The notes beneath the pieces were generated by a model, which saw nothing but the letters and a program-made list of their open reading frames with translations, was not told where the DNA came from and made no database searches. The translations under genes and the position numbers were made by a program. A stretch of DNA of 9,658 bases from an uncultured Alphaproteobacteria bacterium (GTDB lineage Bacteria > Pseudomonadota > Alphaproteobacteria > UBA7887): contig CAJWOI010000080.1 of the NCBI GenBank assembly GCA_913044255.1, positions 1 to 9,658 on the forward strand. The letters are read 5' to 3'. This document shows, in pieces, positions 1 through 5,848 of this stretch (its first letter is position 1; each line of letters begins with the position of its first letter).

Positions 1-1
1 C

Positions 2-136
2 CGCATAGCTGTTGCATACGCCGAATCCGGCACCGAGGTCGAGGTCGGTAAGCTTGATGGCCATCAAAAACGACTCCCGGCAACCGTTGTGCCACTGGCA
101 TTTTATGACCCGGAGAAAAAACGCCCGCGCTCGTAA
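2..136 (+). CDS. GcvT/aminomethyltransferase-family protein, C-terminal fragment (5' end outside window)
   Basis: An open frame runs from the left edge to a TAA at 134-136 and gives 44 residues. They contain the stretch AYAESGTEVEV, then KRLPATVV and the ending FYDPEKKRPRS. That pattern (a small beta-barrel strand, K/R-R-x-PA-x-VV, FYDP near the C-terminus) is typical of the last domain of the glycine cleavage T-protein family. The family includes GcvT, dimethylsulfoniopropionate demethylase DmdA, and the C-terminal half of dimethylglycine and sarcosine dehydrogenases. Members move a one-carbon group from an amine or thioether to tetrahydrofolate in the cytoplasm. Which member this is cannot be told from 44 residues. 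The next gene, a betaine-type binding protein, starts 91 bp downstream on the same strand, so a role in methylated-amine catabolism is a reasonable inference. Confidence 0.75.
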   Translation, partial: RIAVAYAESGTEVEVGKLDGHQKRLPATVVPLAFYDPEKKRPRS

Positions 137-189
137 AAAACTGATGCATTTTATATTGCGGACATACTAACAAAGTCAGAGACTATAAA

Positions 190-207
190 AGCGGGTGAGA
201 TACCGCT
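190..207 (+). other. Small inverted repeat in the leader of the binding-protein gene
   Basis: AGCGG at 190-194 and CCGCT at 203-207 can pair across an 8-base loop, 13 bases before the Shine-Dalgarno stretch. It is short, and I do not recognise it as any riboswitch class. It may be a chance hairpin or a weak translation-control element. Confidence 0.25.
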
Positions 208-227
208 CAACTTAGGGAGAGGGAGAA

Positions 228-1172
228 ATGAATAATTTTTCAAGTAAGTTCGCTGCGGGGCTAGTGTCAGTGCTTTTGGCCGCTGGCTCGGGCTCAGTTT
301 TCGCCGAAGACTCGAGCAAGCCAATTGTAATTCCGACACACAACTGGTCGAGCCAGGTTGTGATGGCCTACGTTATTGGTGGAATGTTCGAAAGCATGGG
401 TAACAACGTGGAATATGTACCGGCGGATTCCCAAGCTGTTTACGAAGCCATCCGTAATGGTGACATCACCATATCGCACGAAGTGTGGCAGTCTACCTTC
501 GGTAAATCTTTTTATAACGCGATGGCACAAGGCGGTGTAATTGATGCTGGAACGCATGCTGCAGCAACTCTAGAAGAATTGGGAGTTCCTGGTTACGTAG
601 TCGAAGAAAATTTATGCCCGGGTCTGCCATCTTGGGAAGCATTAGAAAATTGCGCCGAAGTATTTGCAACGGCCGATTCTGGTGGCAAGGGTCGCATTTT
701 AGAGGGCCCTCAAAGTTGGCACGGAGACGAAATGCCAAATCGTATTAATGCGCTGGGACTTGGCGATAAATATGTAGTTAAATTTGCGGGCTCTGCCGAT
801 GCAATATGGGCAGAACTTGCTTCCGCTAAGAAAGCGGGTCGCGGCATAATCACGTTTAACTGGACACCTAACTTTACAGATGCCGATGGTTTTCAGTTTA
901 TCGAGTTCCCCCCATACTATGACGGGTGCAGAATTGTAGATGGAGGTGACAGTCGTTGCGGTTCGCCAAAGGGCTGGCTGAAAAAGGCTGCTAATTATGC
1001 GTTCCCTAAAACGCATCCAGCAGCTTATACAGCATTTTCCAAACTATCATTCACGACGAGGCAAATTGGTCAAATGGCTGCGCTGGTCGACGTTGACAAA
1101 ATGAGCCATGAAGACGCTGCCAAGGCGTGGCTAGCTGCTAACGAAGATGTCTGGAAACCCTTCACCCAATAA
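228..1172 (+). CDS. Periplasmic substrate-binding protein, glycine betaine/quaternary amine ABC transporter type (OpuAC-like)
   Basis: A 314-residue secreted binding protein. Residues 1-26 form a signal peptide: a short polar start with one Lys, a hydrophobic core around 9-20, and the cleavage motif VFA before Glu27. No lipobox Cys is present, so it should be free in the periplasm. The mature part follows the OpuAC/ProX pattern: an early beta strand KPIVIPTHNW, then YVPADSQAVYEAIRNGDI and HEVWQSTFGKSF. Aromatic residues at Trp40, Trp87, Trp164 and Trp212 could supply the cation-pi cage this family uses for quaternary ammonium ligands. Cys130/Cys142 and Cys234/Cys244 could form disulfides in the periplasm. 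The start is supported by the purine-rich AGGGAGAGGGAGAA just before ATG. A TATAAA at 184-189 is a possible -10 element, but I see no good -35 partner, so it may share transcription with the GcvT-family gene upstream. A terminator follows. No permease or ATPase gene is adjacent downstream. The exact ligand (glycine betaine, proline betaine, choline, another amine) is not determined. Confidence 0.88.
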   Translation: MNNFSSKFAAGLVSVLLAAGSGSVFAEDSSKPIVIPTHNWSSQVVMAYVIGGMFESMGNNVEYVPADSQAVYEAIRNGDITISHEVWQSTFGKSFYNAMAQGGVIDAGTHAAATLEELGVPGYVVEENLCPGLPSWEALENCAEVFATADSGGKGRILEGPQSWHGDEMPNRINALGLGDKYVVKFAGSADAIWAELASAKKAGRGIITFNWTPNFTDADGFQFIEFPPYYDGCRIVDGGDSRCGSPKGWLKKAANYAFPKTHPAAYTAFSKLSFTTRQIGQMAALVDVDKMSHEDAAKAWLAANEDVWKPFTQ

Positions 1173-1224
1173 AATCTAGATACCGGCGCTCCTGAGGTTT
1201 GAATAAGGAGTAGTGTAGATGTGC

Positions 1225-1261
1225 AACCCCTCCTCTGGCCTTCGAGGCCAGGAGAGGGGTT
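1225..1261 (+). terminator. Rho-independent terminator of the binding-protein gene
   Basis: The arms 1225-1241 and 1245-1261 pair in a 17-position stem: 8 outer pairs, two mismatches, 7 inner pairs, and a 3-base TCG loop. On the plus strand it is followed by CCTACATTTTT, so the T run starts six bases after the stem, which is slightly offset. On the minus strand no T run follows. It therefore serves mainly the plus-strand gene, although the stem may also slow polymerase arriving from the convergent operon. Confidence 0.75.
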
Positions 1262-1278
1262 CCTACATTTTTGTACCA

Positions 1279-1306
1279 CTTAGGGAGATTTAGAACTCTC
1301 TCTAAG
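1279..1306. repeat. Inverted repeat between the convergent transcription units
   Basis: CTTAGGGAGA (1279-1288) and TCTCTCTAAG (1297-1306) form a 10-position stem with an 8-base loop. One pair is a G-T wobble in the plus-strand sense and an A-C mismatch in the minus-strand sense. It lies in the 200-bp tail-to-tail gap, 67 bases past the stop of the last minus-strand gene. No T run follows on either strand, so it is not a classic terminator. It could be a 3'-end stability hairpin. The rest of the 1173-1372 gap shows no gene. Confidence 0.35.
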
Positions 1307-1372
1307 CTAGGGGAAATCGAATTAATCTCCGCTGCTGCGGAAGTGGCCAGACACCAGCGTGCCTACAACATC

Positions 1373-1864
1373 TTATATAATTGGTTCGGCACTGCTACGG
1401 CCCCAGTTGGGCTCGAAGCACAAAATCACTGCCTCAGGATGCAGGCCCGGGTTAAAAAGCAGGTTGTGACACCAGCTGGCCTCAAATACCGGATCGTCGC
1501 CAGATAACACCGAAACTTTGCAAAAAAGATCAAACCGTTGTCCATAACTCGCAAAGGTTAAGGTGCATGTTTTAGCCGCACAAATTGCTGCGGCTCCCGG
1601 AGAATTTGGTGGGAAAATAGTGGTAAGTACATCAGAGAATTCCCGAGGGTGTTGGTAGTAGGTATCGGAGAAAAGCTCTAGAGCTTTCTCACGTCGTTGC
1701 GCTGGATCGTACGTACTCGCCGCAATATGCCTCATTTCTGGCGTCTTTGAATAAGCCGGCGCTTTTGACATCAGAGTGATTACATGACCCATCGGTTGGC
1801 TCTCACCAGAAAACGTCAATGCCGCGACGATCGCCGCGTCCGGGCGACCCATATTCTTCCGCAT
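1373..1864 (-). CDS. Unrecognised 163-residue protein, last gene of the minus-strand series
   Basis: I do not recognise this protein. The start at 1864 is preferred because AAGGTGAGG (1874-1882) lies 9 bases upstream. An in-frame ATG at 1939 lacks a Shine-Dalgarno sequence and sits inside a stem-loop. The composition looks like a soluble globular protein: a Gly/Ala-rich start, a helical charged stretch around 53-66 (DPAQRREKALELF), a Tyr-Tyr pair at 69-70, and hydrophobic strands such as AVILCF near the end. Five cysteines (95, 100, 115, 132, 149) fall in the C-terminal half. Cys95 and Cys100 are close, but there is no clear metal-binding CxxC pair. No signal peptide or membrane helix is visible. 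It lies 107 bp downstream of the 61-residue ORF. The opposite strand offers only a short, less protein-like frame. It is probably a real gene of unknown function. Confidence 0.6.
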   Translation of the reverse strand: MRKNMGRPDAAIVAALTFSGESQPMGHVITLMSKAPAYSKTPEMRHIAASTYDPAQRREKALELFSDTYYQHPREFSDVLTTIFPPNSPGAAAICAAKTCTLTFASYGQRFDLFCKVSVLSGDDPVFEASWCHNLLFNPGLHPEAVILCFEPNWGRSSAEPII

Positions 1865-1873
1865 CGCGATCTG

Positions 1874-1882
1874 CCTCACCTT
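1874..1882 (-). promoter_or_regulatory. Ribosome binding site deciding the start of the 163-residue gene
   Basis: On the minus strand this reads AAGGTGAGG, 9 bases before ATG at 1864. It supports that start over the in-frame ATG at 1939, which would add 25 residues. Confidence 0.55.
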
Positions 1883-1937
1883 GCACTGCCAATACAGAAA
1901 GGTGTGCCTCAGGGGACGGACCTTTGCCCCCCTATCC

Positions 1938-1959
1938 ATACGTAGCGGGCCTACGGTAT
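1938..1959 (-). other. Stem-loop between the last two minus-strand genes
   Basis: CGTAG (1941-1945) pairs with CTACG (1951-1955) across a 5-base loop. The stem extends by ATA (1938-1940) with TAT (1957-1959) past one bulged base at 1956. It lies in the 107-bp gap between the 61- and 163-residue genes. No T run follows on the minus strand. It may be an RNA-processing or stability element that sets the level of the last gene. Confidence 0.3.
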
Positions 1960-1971
1960 TGCGAAATACGT

Positions 1972-2157
1972 CTATGATTCATTAGCCAAGTCATAATTCC
2001 GGTCGTGCATTAAACTTAGTATTTTGTGTCGTGCTGCAGCGACTTCATCAAGATCGATCGTTTCCTGATTGGCAGCCCTCTCACAAAGCACAAGCGCTTC
2101 TTCCAGAGCAGATTTGAAATTAGGCCTGGACCTTGTCTGCAGGCACGCAACATTCAT
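1972..2157 (-). CDS. Unrecognised 61-residue small protein or 3' continuation of the upstream gene
   Basis: A short frame with a helical, charged composition: the segment FKSALEEALVLCERAANQ is amphipathic and is followed by a second helix-like stretch DEVAAARHKILSLM. No signal peptide or membrane segment is seen. The ATG at 2157 lacks a recognisable Shine-Dalgarno sequence, but it lies 15 bases after the upstream stop, so translation could be coupled. It is in the same frame as the 137-residue gene, separated only by TAA (2173-2175) and five sense codons. It could therefore be a separate small gene, a readthrough extension, or the tail of a once longer gene. No function can be assigned. Confidence 0.45.
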   Translation of the reverse strand: MNVACLQTRSRPNFKSALEEALVLCERAANQETIDLDEVAAARHKILSLMHDRNYDLANES

Positions 2158-2172
2158 CGGTCGCGCTATGCT

Positions 2173-2586
2173 TTAGAACTTTCCGTAGGCTTTCCGCAAC
2201 ACCGTCAGCGGGTTTCGGCCGGACATCTGAAACTTGACCAGCAGTTCTCTTGCTAGCATGTGTCGATCTTGCTCATCTGCCGGAAGTTCGATCGAGTCAG
2301 GCACCCGCACCCAACCATTAATATTTCGGTCAAAGACGGCGGCATTCCCATCCTCATAACCCATATGCACATCCTCCAGCCAGTTGAGGTCATCCCATCC
2401 CATCACCTCCATATATTGCTTTAGAAACGGGGTAAGCCGGTTGTAGTCAGGAAGAAGATTAACGTCGTAGCGGTAACCTATATGCTGGCCGATTTCGTGT
2501 TCGCGATCGCTCCCAAGACCCGACGAATCCTTCATAAACTGATCGACATCGGTAAGCTCGGAACCTTTGTATTTTGTCTCTGACAT
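2173..2586 (-). CDS. Unrecognised 137-residue acidic protein linked to the mgsC-like gene
   Basis: The ATG at 2586 is preceded by GGAGGG five bases upstream, which fixes the start. Upstream in-frame codons overlap the mgsC-like gene and should not be used. The first 35 residues are polar and acidic and look flexible. The remainder is Trp-, Tyr- and Asp-rich (VMGWDDLNWLEDVHMGYEDG), followed by a helical stretch with LARELLVKF and a basic end RKAYGKF. No transmembrane segment, Cys motif or signal peptide is present. The gene starts 11 bp after the FMN subunit gene ends, so it is almost certainly in the same transcript. An accessory or assembly factor of the synthase complex is a guess from position only. 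Confidence 0.75.
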   Translation of the reverse strand: MSETKYKGSELTDVDQFMKDSSGLGSDREHEIGQHIGYRYDVNLLPDYNRLTPFLKQYMEVMGWDDLNWLEDVHMGYEDGNAAVFDRNINGWVRVPDSIELPADEQDRHMLARELLVKFQMSGRNPLTVLRKAYGKF

Positions 2587-2597
2587 AGGTCCCTCCA

Positions 2598-3953
2598 TTA
2601 AAGGTGATGAAAATCTTCTACACCAACCGTATAGTCCGTCCCGGCAAGGGGAACACCCGCCATAGCCGAGGCTTCCATTGTCAGTGCAGCAAGATCTTCG
2701 GGCTCTAAACTGTGCAAATTTGTCTTGCCACAAGCGCGGGCGAACATCTGCGCTTCGATAGTGAGCGTGTGCAAAAAGTTATAGACCCTCTCAGCCGCTT
2801 CATCCGGATCGAGACGTGTACGCAAACTCGGATCCTGCGTCGCCACACCCACCGGGCAGCGACCCGTATGGCAATGATAGCAATACCCAGGGTCAACACC
2901 CATTTCTTCTTGGTAATTGGCTTCGGGGATATCCTTGTTACAGTTTAGGGCCATTAAAACAGAGTGCCCCAACGCGATCGCGTCGGCGCCAAGGGCGATA
3001 GCTTTTGCCACATCTGCTCCGTTGCGTATTCCGCCTGCATATACCAGGGTGATTTCGCCCCGCTTGCCAAGGTCGTCGATCGCCCTCCGTGCCTGACGAA
3101 TTGCAGCAATACCTGGAATACCGGTATCTTCGGTCGCAAGATGCGGACCGGCGCCAGTCCCACCCTCCATCCCGTCCATATAAATTGCGTCTGGATCGCA
3201 CTTCACTGCCATGCGCACGTCGTCGTAGACACGGGCTGCACCAAGTTTCAGCTGGATAGGGATTTGCCAGTCGGTTACTTCTCTAATTTCCTGGATCTTC
3301 AGCGCAAGATCGTCTGGTCCTAGCCAGTCTGGATGGCGGGCGGGTGAGCGTTGGTCAATACCCGCAGGCAAAGAACGCATCTCCGCTATCTGATCAGTCA
3401 CCTTCTGACCCATAAGGTGACCACCAAGACCAACTTTACAGCCCTGACCGATAAAAAATTCACAACCATCGGCTAGTACCAGATGGTGCGGATTAAAGCC
3501 ATAACGAGACTGTATGCATTGGTAAAACCATTTGGACGAATAGCGCCGCTCATCGGGGATCATGCCGCCCTCCCCAGAGCAGGTGGCCGTGCCGGCCATG
3601 GTTGCTCCGCGGGCCAATGCGGTTTTTGCCTCGTAAGAAAGCGCCCCAAAACTCATTCCTGTCACGTAGACCGGGATTTCAAGCTCGAGAGGGCGCTTTG
3701 CACGAGGGCCAATCACCGTTTTTGTCTCACATTTTTCTCGATATCCTTCGATCACAAAGCGCGTGAGTGTCCCAGGAAGAAACGTCAAGTCATCCCAGTG
3801 TGGAATTTTTTTGAAGACTGAAAAACCTCGCATCCGGTAACGACCCAGTTCCGACTTAACGTGGATATCGTCAATGACATGTGGCGGGAAAATGGAGGAA
3901 TTCCCCAACCGATTGATGTCACGGCCGAGCGGGTTTTTACGTGATGTATCCAT
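2598..3953 (-). CDS. mgsC: FMN-binding glutamate-synthase-like subunit (N-methylglutamate synthase subunit C / GlxD type)
   Basis: 451 residues from the ATG at 3953, which has AAGGTGAG just upstream; an in-frame TTG 18 bases earlier is less likely. The protein matches the synthase half of GltB: MSFGALS (100-106), SGEGGM (126-131), MDGMEGGTGAGP (259-270) and GGIRNGADVAKAIALGADA (307-325), which form the FMN-binding TIM barrel. Cys358, Cys361 and Cys366 in YCYHCHTGRCPVGVATQ are placed where GltB binds its [3Fe-4S] cluster. In glutamate synthase this domain takes ammonia from the amidotransferase and makes glutamate from 2-oxoglutarate. In N-methylglutamate synthase the homologous subunit uses methylamine chemistry to form N-methylglutamate. 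It lies 21 bp after the GXGXG subunit gene, and together with the class II amidotransferase gene they make a three-gene split synthase. The family call is firm; the exact substrate is not. Confidence 0.87.
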   Translation of the reverse strand: MDTSRKNPLGRDINRLGNSSIFPPHVIDDIHVKSELGRYRMRGFSVFKKIPHWDDLTFLPGTLTRFVIEGYREKCETKTVIGPRAKRPLELEIPVYVTGMSFGALSYEAKTALARGATMAGTATCSGEGGMIPDERRYSSKWFYQCIQSRYGFNPHHLVLADGCEFFIGQGCKVGLGGHLMGQKVTDQIAEMRSLPAGIDQRSPARHPDWLGPDDLALKIQEIREVTDWQIPIQLKLGAARVYDDVRMAVKCDPDAIYMDGMEGGTGAGPHLATEDTGIPGIAAIRQARRAIDDLGKRGEITLVYAGGIRNGADVAKAIALGADAIALGHSVLMALNCNKDIPEANYQEEMGVDPGYCYHCHTGRCPVGVATQDPSLRTRLDPDEAAERVYNFLHTLTIEAQMFARACGKTNLHSLEPEDLAALTMEASAMAGVPLAGTDYTVGVEDFHHL

Positions 3954-3974
3954 TTCTCTCACCTTTCCCAAGTC

Positions 3975-4844
3975 TTATAAAATGAGTTTCTTTTCAGCCG
4001 GCTCGAGATTGTCGTAGTTCCATAGCTGTTTACCCGCGACGATCTTGGTAAAGTGACCTACCCCCTTATCTGGCAAGAGTTCGAATTGTCTGAGCTTTCG
4101 AGAAAGCCAGGAGCGCTCAAGGTCAGTGAGCTCTCCCCGCACAGCGTCGACACCGAGTGAATGAATTTCACCACCCACATAAATCGTGCCATCATACATC
4201 GAGTCCCCAACATTCTTGCCCGCGTTGCCACAAATAATCACACGTCCTCGCTGCATCATGAAGCCCGTTAGTGCACCGGCATCACCGCCTACAATGATCG
4301 TTCCGCCTTTCATATCGATGCCGGTTCGCGACCCCACAGATCCTCCACACACCAGATCACCGCCACGCAGCGCTGCACCGAAAGTGGATCCTGCGTTTTT
4401 TTCGATGACAACCGTACCCGACATCATGTTTTCGGCGCAGGACCATCCAACGCGACCCTTTATCCGTACATTTGGCCCGTCAATCAGGCCAGCGGCGAAA
4501 TAACCGAGCGAACCATCCACAATTAGGTTGAGTCTATTGAGGATTCCCACACCCAGGGAATGTTTGCCGCGCGGATTTTTAATGACTATAGAGCCATAGC
4601 CCTCTGCCATAAGTTCTCGCATTTTTTTGTTAAGAGATGTCGACGTCATATCATCGGCGTTTATTTCAGTCCTCTTGTTAAAGTCGACTTCTGGAGCCCA
4701 CGGATAGGTAAAACGGTCAATCTCATCCGAATCGAACTCAATAAAAAGTGAGCGACCAGAGAGCTGCTCTGTCTCCATACCCAGAGCCTTAACGCGCTCC
4801 TCTTGCGTCATCTTCCTGAGTAGTTCATCACTCATGCCTGCCAT
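3975..4844 (-). CDS. mgsB: GXGXG beta-helix subunit of split glutamate synthase (N-methylglutamate synthase subunit B / GlxC type)
   Basis: 289 residues. The N-terminal ~90 residues are mixed and charged. They are followed by NPRGKHSLGVG (90-100) and a right-handed beta-helix between about 105 and 235 with repeated Gly turns, for example GSVGSRTGIDMKGGTIIVGG (168-187) and CGNAGKNVGDSM. This is the C-terminal GXGXG domain of GltB, here as a separate protein, also related to FwdC/FmdC. It is structural and has no known catalytic residues. After the helix comes a helical tail of about 50 residues. The start at 4844 is chosen because GAGGAGG lies 7 bases upstream. It overlaps the end of the amidotransferase gene by 13 bp; an alternative ATG at 4835 would give an ATGA overlap. 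Tight coupling supports a stoichiometric complex. Confidence 0.85.
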   Translation of the reverse strand: MAGMSDELLRKMTQEERVKALGMETEQLSGRSLFIEFDSDEIDRFTYPWAPEVDFNKRTEINADDMTSTSLNKKMRELMAEGYGSIVIKNPRGKHSLGVGILNRLNLIVDGSLGYFAAGLIDGPNVRIKGRVGWSCAENMMSGTVVIEKNAGSTFGAALRGGDLVCGGSVGSRTGIDMKGGTIIVGGDAGALTGFMMQRGRVIICGNAGKNVGDSMYDGTIYVGGEIHSLGVDAVRGELTDLERSWLSRKLRQFELLPDKGVGHFTKIVAGKQLWNYDNLEPAEKKLIL

Positions 4845-5767
4845 ACGCGAACCTCCTCATCGTACGGGTCATGGGTTTCAATCTCTTGAGGAAGAATTGT
4901 GCGGATCGCGACCTCCTCAGAGGCCATCGCGATTAGCGCCTCGCTTTCATAAAGAACAAGCGGCTTGGCGGCCATCGCATCTTTTGCCATGCCGAGTTGG
5001 TTTTCGGTTGCCACCAAGTAGGTAAAAACCCCATCAATTTCTTGGACCGAACGACGCAAGCTCTCGTCCAAGCTAATACCATGCGCCAAATTGTGGGCGG
5101 TGAACACAGCTAGCAGTTCGGAATCACAATCCGATGTGAATCGATGGCCGCTCCGCTCCATCTCACGCCGCATAGTCCAGTAGTTGGTTATCTGACCATT
5201 GTGAACTACCGACACGTCGTTGTACGGAAAGGCCCAGTAGGGATGAGCAGAACGAATATCCACATCTGATTCTGTGGCCATTCGAGCATGCCCGATAGCG
5301 TGCGTCCCCTCGAAAGAATCAAGCCCGTACGCATCAGAAACTGCGGTGGCATCCCCAAGATCTTTGACGAGCTCTAATCCTCTACCCAGGGATAAAATTT
5401 CAATCCCCTCGATTTCTTCTAGGTGTTGTGCCATTTCCTCTGTATTGCCATCATGATTGATGACATATCGCAACGCATAGGGAGTGCAATTCTCACTCTC
5501 CTTAATCGTCGCACCATGCTCGTGCAAAATCTCATCAACCCCAGTGATCCTCTCCTTAATTCGTTTTAGGATCCCTCGCCCCTTGTCCATATCTTCTCTC
5601 TCTGCCACTTTGATCCGCATTAAGATATCACCTGGTTTGGACCCCCCGTAGACAGCAAATCCGGTGGAGTCGGGACCTCGGTGTCTGAGAGCCTGGAGCA
5701 TGGTCGTCATCTCACGGCCAACATTCGAACTCTTTCCCCGGTGAATTATTCCAGCAATGCCACACAT
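4832..5767 (-). CDS. mgsA: Class II glutamine amidotransferase subunit (N-methylglutamate synthase subunit A / GlxB type)
   Basis: 311 residues beginning MCGIAGIIHRG, so Cys2 becomes the N-terminal nucleophile once Met is removed, as in GltB, PurF and GlmS. Other Ntn-hydrolase amidotransferase landmarks are RHRGPDSTGFAVYG (28-41), GHARMAT with Arg162, VVHNGQITNY with Asn190 and Gly191 (oxyanion hole), and TSDCDSELLA (211-220). A stretch of about 100 residues (41-140) sits between the first two landmarks and is typical of the GlxB/MgsA subgroup rather than of PurF. It would hydrolyse glutamine and pass ammonia to the FMN subunit, or sense glutamine in the complex. A Shine-Dalgarno AAGGA lies 11 bases upstream, slightly far. 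It follows the GlnT-like gene by 81 bp and overlaps the beta-helix subunit gene. Confidence 0.87.
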   Translation of the reverse strand: MCGIAGIIHRGKSSNVGREMTTMLQALRHRGPDSTGFAVYGGSKPGDILMRIKVAEREDMDKGRGILKRIKERITGVDEILHEHGATIKESENCTPYALRYVINHDGNTEEMAQHLEEIEGIEILSLGRGLELVKDLGDATAVSDAYGLDSFEGTHAIGHARMATESDVDIRSAHPYWAFPYNDVSVVHNGQITNYWTMRREMERSGHRFTSDCDSELLAVFTAHNLAHGISLDESLRRSVQEIDGVFTYLVATENQLGMAKDAMAAKPLVLYESEALIAMASEEVAIRTILPQEIETHDPYDEEVRVWQA

Positions 5768-5848
5768 GAAATAAGAGTTCCTTCTTCTTGTTGCATGTCT
5801 ATCGGGCCCGTAGGCCGGTATCGAGATTATTCCAATATCTTACGAACG

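Noticed and set aside
1..64. A minus-strand frame from ATG at 64 to the left edge with GGGAG nine bases upstream
   Set aside because: It overlaps the plus-strand frame whose product matches the GcvT-family C-terminus through to its stop at 136, which is much stronger evidence.
190..227. Possible riboswitch in the leader of the binding-protein gene
   Set aside because: The leader is short, with one five-pair hairpin, and none of the known riboswitch consensus blocks could be matched by eye.
1328..1341. TCCGC-TGCT-GCGGA hairpin as terminator for the minus-strand operon
   Set aside because: The stem has only five pairs and no T run follows on the minus strand.
1271..1507. Plus-strand 78-residue frame
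   Set aside because: It has no clear ribosome site or recognisable motif, starts in the terminator T run and lies opposite the more convincing 163-residue minus-strand gene.
1865..1939. A 25-residue N-terminal extension of the 163-residue protein from ATG at 1939
   Set aside because: There is no ribosome site, the ATG is within a stem-loop, and a good ribosome site precedes the ATG at 1864.
3483..3821. Plus-strand 112-residue frame inside the mgsC-like gene
   Set aside because: It is antisense to a gene with clear family motifs, and its composition is that of a shadow frame.
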